The notes: generated by a model from the sequence alone, not told the origin. 6,516 nucleotides of DNA from Candidatus Bipolaricaulota bacterium (GCA_030612175.1 JAUWOJ010000061.1:1-6516); one strand, 5' to 3'. Positions 1 through 5,178 are shown, numbered from the stretch's first letter. Translations and numbers: made by a program.

Positions 1-14
1 GGAGGCAGTAAGAG

Positions 15-1043
15 ATGTTTGATGTGATACAGGAGATCCTGTTGGCCTCCTGGCAGATGCTCGGGCAGATGGCTCTGTTTCTCCTGCTCGGGTTTCTCAT
101 CGCTGGAGCGCTGTCAGTGGGCATGTCGACAGAATGGCTGCAACGGCATCTGGGTCGAGGAGGGATCAAGCCGGTGATCAAGGCGACGCTCCTTGGTGTT
201 CCTCTCCCCCTCTGCTCCTGTGGGGTGATACCTGTATCGGCTTCGATGCGCCGCCATGGGGCAAGTCGCGCAGCTACGACGGCGTTCCTTCTCTCCACCC
301 CGCAGACGGGCATCGATTCGATACTTGTCACCTACTCACTCCTCGGTGGGGCATTCGCGGTTTTCCGGCCGCTGGCCGCCCTTGTTACCGGTATCATTGG
401 CGGCATCATGGTGATGCTTATGGGTAAGGATCATGCGGAAGCCGACCATCTCAAGAACCGGATAGTAACACCGCAAACAGGCGAACATATAAATCGGTCG
501 ATTCCGATACAGATCCTGCACTACGGATTTGTCACCCTTCCGAGAGAGATCGGCCTGACTTTGATTGTAGGGATAGTGATCGCCGGCGCGATAAGCGCCC
601 TCGTACCCGTAGGAGGAGTTTCGGCGTATATCGGAGGAGGGATTGTGTCGATCCTTATCATGATGGCTGCGGGAATCCCGATGTATGTCTGCGCTACCGC
701 ATCCATCCCTATTGCGGCGGGGCTGCTACAAGTTGGAGTATCATTTGGTGCGGTGTTTGCCTTTCTCATCGCCGGTCCGGCGACGAATGCCGCCACGTTG
801 ACCACCCTGTGGAAGATCCTCGGGCGACGGACGACGGTGATCTTCCTGACGGCGATCGCCACAAGCGCGATTGGATTCGGTCTACTGCTCAACGCTCTTG
901 TTCCGGTAACGAATCAGGTGCTCCCTCAGCTTGTTGCTGCTCCGCGCGTAGAAGGGGGAGGACTAATGAATAACGCGATGGCGGCACTATTGCTTGCCGT
1001 ATTGGTTGTGTCGAGATCGCTACGCAGCAAGAACAAAGGATAG
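15..1043 (+). CDS. SO_0444/ArsP-like metal efflux permease (integral membrane)
   Basis: This 342-residue polytopic membrane protein matches the permease family (former DUF318) that includes SO_0444 copper/zinc efflux transporters and is related to ArsP. Two half-domains are visible. The first has helices from about residue 14 and the hallmark PLCSCGVIPV at 65-74, followed by STPQTGIDS at 94-102. The second has AGIPMYVCATASIPIA at 219-234 and AGPATNAAT at 253-261. Cys67, Cys69 and Cys226 are the likely metal-contact residues, by analogy with the family. A short charged loop at about 137-165 links the halves. GGAGG at 1-5 lies nine bases before the ATG and supports this start. The substrate (copper, zinc or organo-arsenical) cannot be decided from sequence alone. 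No metalloregulator is in view, although one could lie just upstream of the window. The assignment to the superfamily is firm and the metal is inferred. Confidence 0.9.
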   Translation: MFDVIQEILLASWQMLGQMALFLLLGFLIAGALSVGMSTEWLQRHLGRGGIKPVIKATLLGVPLPLCSCGVIPVSASMRRHGASRAATTAFLLSTPQTGIDSILVTYSLLGGAFAVFRPLAALVTGIIGGIMVMLMGKDHAEADHLKNRIVTPQTGEHINRSIPIQILHYGFVTLPREIGLTLIVGIVIAGAISALVPVGGVSAYIGGGIVSILIMMAAGIPMYVCATASIPIAAGLLQVGVSFGAVFAFLIAGPATNAATLTTLWKILGRRTTVIFLTAIATSAIGFGLLLNALVPVTNQVLPQLVAAPRVEGGGLMNNAMAALLLAVLVVSRSLRSKNKG

Positions 1044-1103
1044 GGTTGCATCCTTTCTCTTGAGCTGCTCACTTGAAAGAGCCTTGGCGATGGAGGTGAG
1101 TAG

Positions 1104-1166
1104 GTGAAAATCCAAACAAAGGTTCTCGTGATCGTTTCTGTCCCTTCTGTTGATTACAAGCAATGA
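1104..1166 (+). CDS. Possible 20-codon mini-ORF (leader peptide or gene remnant)
   Basis: GGAGGTGA at 1092-1099 is a near-perfect ribosome binding site. It is followed by a GTG codon at 1104 and an open frame of 20 codons ending in TGA. The peptide begins MKIQTKVLVIVSVP, a basic start followed by a hydrophobic run, which resembles the first residues of an exported or membrane protein. It then stops at VDYKQ. It lies between the permease stop and the serpin promoter. It could be a leader peptide, a small membrane peptide, or the surviving 5' end of a decayed gene. The ribosome binding site is the main support, and the ORF is too short to judge by coding bias. Confidence 0.3.
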   Translation: MKIQTKVLVIVSVPSVDYKQ

Positions 1167-1215
1167 ACGGATGCATCAGTAGATACTAGGCTTATGAGCT
1201 GGCATGTATCTGTCA

Positions 1216-1255
1216 TTCATCACGGGGATTCACTTATGTTATACTGGTAACCAGT
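1216..1255 (+). promoter_or_regulatory. Extended -10 promoter with overlapping 13-bp palindrome, upstream of serpin
   Basis: TATACT at 1240-1245 is preceded by TG at 1237-1238, giving the TGnTATAnT extended -10 form. A weak -35, TTCATC at 1216-1221, sits 18 bases upstream. The perfect inverted repeat ACTGGT-A-ACCAGT (1243-1255) starts inside the -10 and covers the expected transcription start, a position typical of a repressor operator. Its TGGT/ACCA half-sites recall GntR/FadR-type operators, though the central spacing is only one base. The regulator is unknown. Confidence 0.45.
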
Positions 1256-1265
1256 TCAAGTAGTC

Positions 1266-1272
1266 AAGGAGG
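1266..1272 (+). promoter_or_regulatory. Serpin ribosome binding site that decides the start
   Basis: AAGGAGG at 1266-1272 lies only two bases before a GTG at 1275 but five bases before the next in-frame codon, ATG at 1278. The spacing favours the ATG, so the serpin is annotated from 1278. Confidence 0.7.
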
Positions 1273-1277
1273 CAGTG

Positions 1278-2513
1278 ATGACCCGCCGAATACTGTTGCT
1301 TGTTATGTTGGCTATTATTCTCACCTCAGTGCTGGTCCAAGGAATCACGTCTAGCAGTACCGCCCTAAACAATATAAATGAACTAGCAGCTGCAAATACG
1401 GCGTTTGCCGTTGACCTCTATAGCGCTCTTCCCCAAGAAGGGAATCTCTTCTTTTCCCCTCTATCGATCTACATGGCATTGGCGATGACTTCCGCTGGCG
1501 CTAGCGGAGATACGTTGGCGCAGATGGAGGAGGCCATTCACTTCCCCTTCAGCCAGGAACAGCTCCATCCGGCGTTCTATGCCCTTATGTCAGCGCTGGA
1601 GAACCGCCAGTACCTTCCTGATGACCGGGGAGAAGGGTTCACTCTGAACCTGGTTAACTCTATCTGGGCGCAGAAAGGATATGCGTTCCTTACAGATTTC
1701 CTGGACGTACTGAAGGGTTCTTATGACACAGGAGTGCTGCTTGCGGACTTTGCTGCCGACCCTGATGCTGTACGAGACGAGATAAACATGTGGGTCGAGG
1801 AGGCAACTCATGATCGGATCGTTGATCTAATCCCACAAGGCGCGATCACTAAGGAAACTCTGCTCGCATTGGTGAATGCCATTTACTTCAATGCTCCGTG
1901 GGCGTTCCCTTTTGATGAGCAGAACACGGAGCTAGGGCCATTCACACTTGTCGACGGAACAGAAGTAGAAGTGCCGCTGATGCACGAAACCGAGCTACTT
2001 GGCTACGCCAAAGGCGATCAGTACCAAGCAGTAGAACTTGATTACAATGGAAATGACTTGTCCATGGTTGTGATCCTCCCCACTCCGGGCGCTTTTGAGG
2101 CAGTGAATTCGCGCCTCTCGCCTGCGTTCATCAGCCAGGTGACTGCCGATCTGTCACGGGAGAATGTTATTCTTACTCTGCCAAAGTTCACCGTTGAGTG
2201 GTCAGATGTCCTTAATGATACTCTCGCGGGCTTGGGTATGCCGGATGCATTTAACAGCTCCGTTGCCGATTTCTCGGGTATCGATGGACGACGCGTATTC
2301 TCCATTGGTGCGGTCATCCACAAGGCGTTTGTATCCGTAGACGAGGCGGGAACAGAAGCTGCCGCAGCAACAGCAGTAATCATGGTAGGGTCGGCACAGG
2401 GCTATCAACCAACCTACTACGAGGTTAACGTAGATCGGCCGTTCCTGTTCTTCATCCGGGATAAGGAGACACAAGCGATCTTGTTCTTTGGCCGTGTGGT
2501 CTACCCAAGGTAG
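1278..2513 (+). CDS. Secreted serpin (serine/cysteine protease inhibitor)
   Basis: This 411-residue protein spans a complete serpin fold. Serpins trap proteases when the reactive loop is cut and inserts into the main sheet. Residues 2-22 (TRR, then a hydrophobic run ending near LVQG) form a Sec signal peptide with no lipobox cysteine, so the product should be exported. FAVDLY and GNLFFSPLSIYMALAM mark helix A/B, and NAIYFNAPWAFPF marks the strand 3A/4C region. The C-terminal serpin signature VNVDRPFLFFI is at 383-393. The hinge E356-A-G-T-E-A-A-A-A-T365 has the small residues that inhibitory serpins need, so the protein is probably inhibitory. The canonical P1 would be Ser372 with Ala373 as P1'. 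The loop contains no Arg or Lys, so a trypsin-like target is unlikely. From P1' to the signature, the loop is about five residues longer than in antitrypsin. The gene has its own promoter and converges with msrB. The target protease is unknown. Confidence 0.95.
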   Translation: MTRRILLLVMLAIILTSVLVQGITSSSTALNNINELAAANTAFAVDLYSALPQEGNLFFSPLSIYMALAMTSAGASGDTLAQMEEAIHFPFSQEQLHPAFYALMSALENRQYLPDDRGEGFTLNLVNSIWAQKGYAFLTDFLDVLKGSYDTGVLLADFAADPDAVRDEINMWVEEATHDRIVDLIPQGAITKETLLALVNAIYFNAPWAFPFDEQNTELGPFTLVDGTEVEVPLMHETELLGYAKGDQYQAVELDYNGNDLSMVVILPTPGAFEAVNSRLSPAFISQVTADLSRENVILTLPKFTVEWSDVLNDTLAGLGMPDAFNSSVADFSGIDGRRVFSIGAVIHKAFVSVDEAGTEAAAATAVIMVGSAQGYQPTYYEVNVDRPFLFFIRDKETQAILFFGRVVYPR

Positions 2514-2627
2514 GCGCTGTTCCTCCTCCTTGGTCAGCTGGCGAACAAGATTGTCCAAGGAAGAGCATTCGTGAAAAGATGAATCGAGCGAGTTAGTTGC
2601 CGCGACTGCGCAATAGAGGGGTCCTAG

Positions 2628-3035
2628 TTATTCGGCGCCCGCCTCTATTTCGACAAGCTTGAGCGCGGCGGAGTTCATGCAGTAGCGCAACGCGGTCGGG
2701 GCAGGTCCGTCGTTGAATAGATGGCCAAGGTGCGCGGCGCACCGGGTGCAGAGTACCTCAGTACGGATTTTATCATCACTCTCATCTCTCTGGGTGTGCA
2801 CGTTCTTTTCGTCGATAGCCTGCCAGAAGCTTGGCCATCCTGTTCCTGAATCAAACTTGTGCTCGGAATCAAACAGGGGTAGCCCGCAGCAAGCACACTT
2901 ATAGACCCCGGCCGCCTTTGTGTTCCAGTAAGCGCCGGTGAAGGGCGGTTCCGTCCCTTTCTTGCGCGCAACGCGATACTGCTCAGGGTTGAGCAGCTTA
3001 CGCCACACCTGGTCACTCTTTATGATCTTTTCCAT
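2628..3035 (-). CDS. msrB: Peptide-methionine (R)-S-oxide reductase MsrB
   Basis: MsrB reduces methionine-R-sulfoxide in oxidised proteins. At 135 residues it is the usual length for a stand-alone MsrB. The catalytic cysteine is C119 in RYCMNSAAL. The two zinc CxxC pairs are C47/C50 and C96/C99, the latter in CTRCAAHLGHLF. The core motif SGTGWPSFW is at 63-71. Many MsrBs carry the resolving cysteine where this one has Thr65, so this protein probably uses a different recycling route. C49 is the only extra cysteine. There is no signal peptide, so it should be cytoplasmic. AGGAGGTGAG (3048 to 3039 on the minus strand) is an excellent ribosome binding site ending three bases before the ATG. A co-directional zinc-ribbon gene lies upstream across a 116-base structured leader, and the serpin converges from the other side. 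Confidence 0.97.
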   Translation of the reverse strand: MEKIIKSDQVWRKLLNPEQYRVARKKGTEPPFTGAYWNTKAAGVYKCACCGLPLFDSEHKFDSGTGWPSFWQAIDEKNVHTQRDESDDKIRTEVLCTRCAAHLGHLFNDGPAPTALRYCMNSAALKLVEIEAGAE

Positions 3036-3038
3036 TAC

Positions 3039-3126
3039 CTCACCTCCTTTTTCTCTATTGACAGAGATCTTACGAAAGGCCTGGGTGTTCTGATAGGAGG
3101 TGAGAGATACCTTCTCTCACCTCTAT
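3039..3126 (-). promoter_or_regulatory. Structured msrB leader with competing hairpins over the ribosome binding site
   Basis: On the minus strand, segment 1 (3126-3113) pairs with segment 2 (3107-3093) as a 14-bp stem with one bulged base and the loop AGGTA. Segment 2 contains CTCACCTCCT, an exact 10-base complement of segment 3, the msrB ribosome binding site AGGAGGTGAG (3048-3039). Segment 2 can therefore pair either with segment 1, leaving msrB open, or with segment 3, hiding it. Neither side of the hairpin has a U-run, so it is not a standard terminator. The structure is seen directly; the regulatory role is inferred. It could instead be an mRNA stability or processing hairpin for the upstream gene. 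Confidence 0.45.
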
Positions 3127-3151
3127 AATTCTGGCTGAATTAGGCGCTGGC

Positions 3152-3379
3152 TCATTCACGCGCCATCTTTGCTCCACACTTTGGACAATCTATTTGATAG
3201 CAAGGAGTTGCGACACGGTGGACGATCTTGTTCCCGCAGTGTGAGCAGACGCAGTAGCCAGATGGTCCGGCGCCAGCGCTGTTTCCTCTCATTCGTCCGC
3301 GGCCTTGGCCGCCTTGGCCACGACCAAATCCTGTTCCTCGTCCAGCGCCAGCCGGTCCTGTTCCATCTCCTCTGGGCAT
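3152..3379 (-). CDS. Small Gly/Arg-rich zinc-ribbon protein (DUF5320-like N-terminus)
   Basis: This 75-residue protein starts MPRGDGTGP, a beginning characteristic of DUF5320-type small proteins found beside iron-sulfur and NifX/Mrp-type genes in anaerobes. Residues 10-39 are a low-complexity Gly/Arg/Ala linker resembling an RGG box. The C-terminal half is a zinc ribbon, with C45-S-H-C48 and C65-P-K-C68 as the likely metal ligands and C43 and C60 as extra cysteines. The start is supported by AGGAAG at 3390-3385, five bases before the ATG. It is co-directional with msrB 116 bases downstream and may share its transcript. The molecular function is unknown. Metal binding is inferred from the cysteine pattern, and the family link rests on the N-terminal motif only. 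Confidence 0.75.
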   Translation of the reverse strand: MPRGDGTGPAGAGRGTGFGRGQGGQGRGRMRGNSAGAGPSGYCVCSHCGNKIVHRVATPCYQIDCPKCGAKMARE

Positions 3380-3484
3380 ATTGTCTTCCTTTACTCAATT
3401 GCATTCATACTTCTGAGAGCAGCTTCTTAGTCTTGGGAGTCTCCTCTCTGGGACCATTCTCCGATCAGCTAATAGCAGAGAGAA

Positions 3485-3523
3485 TTCCTAGGAAGATGAT
3501 ACTCATTTTCTTCTCTGAGACAA
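3485..3523 (-). promoter_or_regulatory. Candidate promoter for the zinc-ribbon gene, with palindrome
   Basis: On the minus strand, TTGTCT (3523-3518) and TATCAT (3501-3496) are separated by 16 bases and resemble a sigma-70 promoter. The perfect palindrome TTCCTAGGAA (3494-3485) follows at about the transcription start. This would leave a leader of roughly 110 bases before the ATG at 3379. Nothing else coding is convincing between 3380 and 3617. Confidence 0.25.
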
Positions 3524-3617
3524 TCCCAGCCACAAACGCGGCATATCACAAATCGTCTCTTCCCGATCGACGAAGGGAATTCAGGGGGGAGATAAAGATA
3601 GTCCACAGTCGAAAACA

Positions 3618-3653
3618 GTAAAGAACCCCGCAGCTTGCTGCGGGGTTCTTTAC
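3618..3653 (-). terminator. Intrinsic terminator after the DUF6790-like gene
   Basis: This is a perfect 17-bp inverted repeat (arms 3618-3634 and 3637-3653) with a GC core CCCCGCAGC and a two-base gap. On the minus strand it continues into the T-rich CTGTTTTC. It lies about 60 bases after the stop of the gene that ends at 3712 and would close the cassette-array transcript. The near-symmetrical A/T flanks mean it could also stop + strand transcripts. Confidence 0.8.
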
Positions 3654-3656
3654 TCG

Positions 3657-3717
3657 CCCGACCCAGGATGTTTACCACGCTGCGTATCACGGGGTCGGGT
3701 TGAGCGCTTGGTTAGAC
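3657..3717 (-). repeat. Partial attC-like recombination site (second site, R' end unclear)
   Basis: Read on the minus strand, the site opens with GTCTAAC (3717-3711), a perfect RYYYAAC inverse core, which contains the TAA stop of the upstream ORF. Further in are the arms CCCGACCC (3699-3692) and GGGTCGGG (3664-3657), which pair over 8 bp. The expected closing GTTRRRY core is not present. The nearest match is the degenerate GTAAAGA at 3653-3647, inside the terminator stem. I read this as an attC that has decayed or been cut at its distal end, where the array meets the terminator. Confidence 0.5.
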
Positions 3718-4167
3718 AATGTTTTTGGCGATAAACAGGCCAATCAGCACAAACGGAAAAAACATGTCCAAATACAAAACAGGTCCAGCATTAAAGATAT
3801 TAGTGTTCTTTCGGCCCTTCAAATCCTCCAGATGGGTATAAGCAGCTCCCCAAAGAAAAACTGAACGCGCAATGATCGTTGCAAGCCAGAAATCTCCACG
3901 GAACCATATGCAAAGGATGCCGACGATCCCCATGCTTAAATTCGTGAAGGCAATTTCCTTTTGAAACGGGTTCCCTGTGGGCCAACCAATTCCTCGCGCA
4001 ACTTCGTCTGCTTTGAAGAAATGTCCAATAAAGGCGAAAAGACCCTCCAGTCCGACATTACTTACAATGAAAGCAAGCAGAAATGATGTAATGATTGGTG
4101 TTTTTAGAACAATAATCTGAAAAATGCCTAAGATGATGGAAAAGGCTAAAAAATAGACTGGATACAT
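3712..4167 (-). CDS. Multi-span membrane protein, DUF6790-like
   Basis: This 151-residue hydrophobic protein has about four to five membrane segments, at roughly 4-21, 25-50, 72-90, 93-110 and 127-147. A conserved-looking central stretch, GIGWPTGNPFQKE, is at 59-71, and HLEDLKGRKNTNIFNAGP at 112-129 lies between the last two helices. The pattern matches what I recall of the DUF6790 family, whose function is unknown. GGAGGAG (4181-4175) precedes the ATG at a normal distance. The TAA stop lies inside the inverse core of the partial attC, a packing typical of integron cassettes. The coding sequence looks more A/T-rich than the msrB and HTH genes on either side, consistent with separate origin. 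No catalytic residues are evident. I would not assign a function beyond membrane protein. Confidence 0.8.
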   Translation of the reverse strand: MYPVYFLAFSIILGIFQIIVLKTPIITSFLLAFIVSNVGLEGLFAFIGHFFKADEVARGIGWPTGNPFQKEIAFTNLSMGIVGILCIWFRGDFWLATIIARSVFLWGAAYTHLEDLKGRKNTNIFNAGPVLYLDMFFPFVLIGLFIAKNIV

Positions 4168-4195
4168 TTGCTAACTCCTCCAAGTTTTAATAGTT

Positions 4196-4254
4196 GTCTA
4201 ACGCTTGGATCAAGCCGCGAGCCGTAGCGAGTCGGCTTGAATGAATTGTTATCT
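4196..4254 (-). repeat. attC (59-base-element type) recombination site between cassettes
   Basis: On the minus strand the boxes run in order. R'' is AGATAAC (4254-4248), then a 7-base spacer, then L'' TCAAGCCG (4240-4233). A 15-base loop follows, then L' CGGCTTGA (4217-4210), another 7-base spacer, and R' GTTAGAC (4202-4196). The L boxes pair perfectly over 8 bp, the spacers are symmetrical, and the total is 59 bases, the classic length. R' fits GTTRRRY exactly; R'' departs from RYYYAAC in two positions. AATTCATTCAAGCCG near R'' and CCAAGCGTTAGAC near R' closely resemble the ends of antibiotic-cassette attC sites such as those of aadA cassettes. The site lies 13 bases after the oxidoreductase stop. 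Confidence 0.8.
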
Positions 4255-5038
4255 GAGCACATCATGGTCATGCTACTCTTCCTACAGGAGCAAGATATAC
4301 GGTAAATTCTTCCTTCCCATCAACACCAAGAAGCGTATCAACCTTCTTGTGATCGTACGCACCTATGCCGCACGTTCCCGCTCGAATCGATCCACATGCC
4401 AGGTAGAGATTCTGGCAGACATGCCCAGAATCAATAGCAATCATCTTATGTGCGATGATGCTGTATCGCCATTCCGTTCGGTAAGGAATGGCCGTCCAAA
4501 TAAATACCACGGCACTGTCCGCACAGAACGCTTGTCCCCGACATGCATCCATTATTCTTTCTGGGAAATTCGGATCCGCTCGCAGAAATAATAGTGTGTG
4601 GTCGAGAGGCAAGTATCTGTAAAGCCCAGGCTCAACATCATTCACCTTGTTGACAATCAAATATGTTTCAAAAGGATGCCGTGCTCCAGCAGACGGTACA
4701 GTCCGAAGGCTACGCGAATTGCCACGTACTCCTTGGGTTACCCAGAGCAAGAAGGACAACTCCTCCAGTGTCAATGGTTCCGGCAGAAAATGCCTTTCAC
4801 TTTTTCTCTGAGTAATCACGTCGATCAAAGGGACCCTTCCCGAAGAGAACTTCTCTGGTGGCACAAGTTCCAAGAGAGTTGCATCCGCAGGATATGGCTT
4901 CTGTAATGGTGGAGCTGGTATGCCTTTCTCTTGATCTCTATCAAGGTCTCCCCATTTTTTCCACAGATCGCCTTTCAGAAATCCTCTGTATTCTTCAATA
5001 GTCTTCATGTCATCTCCTACTATCCGTAATCCAGATAA
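4202..5038 (-). mobile_element. Integron gene cassette 1 (SagB/ThcOx-family oxidoreductase)
   Basis: This is a complete cassette of 837 bases on the minus strand, starting TTATCT after the G at 5039 and ending at the G of GTTAGAC (4202). Its opening core GTTATCT (5039-5033) is the exact complement of AGATAAC, which opens its own attC at 4254. This non-consensus pair matches over all seven bases, a covariation hard to explain unless the unit circularises. It contains one promoterless-looking ORF with attC after the stop, the standard layout. No integrase gene is in the window. Confidence 0.7.
4268..5008 (-). CDS. SagB/ThcOx-family FMN-dependent dehydrogenase (nitroreductase fold)
   Basis: This 246-residue protein belongs to the SagB/ThcOx branch of the nitroreductase superfamily. 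Members use FMN, and some oxidise azolines to azoles in modified peptides. The FMN-binding start of the fold is RKSERHF (68-74) followed by LTLEELSFLLWVTQGV (79-94). RTVPSAGARHPFETYLIV (102-119) is the most diagnostic stretch. VEPGLYRYLPLDHTL, TEWRY and AGHVCQNLYL-like (SGHVCQNLYLACGS) follow, ending with TCGIGAYDHKKVDTLLG and LAPVG. No YcaO cyclodehydratase or precursor peptide gene is nearby, so a role in peptide modification is not supported, and a general oxidoreductase is equally likely. The start at 5008 is preferred because AGGAG (5018-5014) sits five bases upstream. A longer in-frame start at 5080 would run through the cassette boundary. It is the cargo of an integron cassette. Confidence 0.88.
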   Translation of the reverse strand: MKTIEEYRGFLKGDLWKKWGDLDRDQEKGIPAPPLQKPYPADATLLELVPPEKFSSGRVPLIDVITQRKSERHFLPEPLTLEELSFLLWVTQGVRGNSRSLRTVPSAGARHPFETYLIVNKVNDVEPGLYRYLPLDHTLLFLRADPNFPERIMDACRGQAFCADSAVVFIWTAIPYRTEWRYSIIAHKMIAIDSGHVCQNLYLACGSIRAGTCGIGAYDHKKVDTLLGVDGKEEFTVYLAPVGRVA

Positions 5039-5143
5039 CGCAACGTGCTTGACAATCCGCACCTGTAAAGACACAGCCAATATAGTGCTCGGTCACCGAT
5101 CCCAAGGACCACTTGAGTGTGGTTCGGATTGCGTGGGTTCCAA
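5033..5143 (-). repeat. Possible upstream attC (asymmetric)
   Basis: The site ends in GTTATCT (5039-5033), the start of cassette 1. Inside are CAATCCG (5131-5125) and CGGATTG (5059-5053), which pair over 7 bp, followed after one mismatch by ACC/GGT. A possible opening core, TTGGAAC (5143-5137), has the required AAC but not the RYYY. Spacers of 5 and 13 bases are unequal, unlike the site at 4196. It may be a longer attC variant or a degraded one. Confidence 0.4.
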
Positions 5144-5178
5144 CCGTCTTTGCGAGAATTCATCCTTGCTCCCTGTTC

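Larger units (their letters stand above)
3657..4201 (-). mobile_element. Integron gene cassette 2 (DUF6790-like membrane protein), distal end eroded
   Basis: The cassette begins with TTAGAC just after the predicted G/TT exchange point at 4202/4201, carries a single ORF, and ends in the partial attC at 3657-3717. Its opening core GTTAGAC and its own inverse core GTCTAAC are exact complements over seven bases, as expected when a cassette closes into a circle. The gaps are short on both sides: 34 bases before the ATG, and a stop codon inside the attC. Confidence 0.6.

Noticed and set aside
1275..1277. GTG start for the serpin
   Set aside because: It is only two bases from AAGGAGG. The next codon, ATG, has normal spacing.
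2527..2561. TCCTTGG/CCAAGGA inverted repeat as a serpin terminator
   Set aside because: It has a 7-bp stem with a 21-base loop and no T-run, too weak to call.
2612..2649. AATAGAGG/CCTCTATT inverted repeat around the msrB stop
   Set aside because: It has 8-bp arms with a 22-base loop, part of it in coding sequence, and no T-run. It could be chance.
3093..3126. The hairpin as a plain intrinsic terminator of the zinc-ribbon gene
   Set aside because: There is no U-run on either strand after the stem. A structural or regulatory reading fits better, but termination is not excluded.
3469..3690. A 73-residue minus-strand frame with a CRVCGWDC motif
   Set aside because: It begins inside the partial attC and reads through the whole 17-bp terminator stem, with no ribosome binding site. 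The cysteine motif alone is not enough.
5009..5080. A 24-residue N-terminal extension of the oxidoreductase
   Set aside because: It would cross the cassette boundary at 5038/5039 and part of the upstream site. A good ribosome binding site points to the ATG at 5008 instead.
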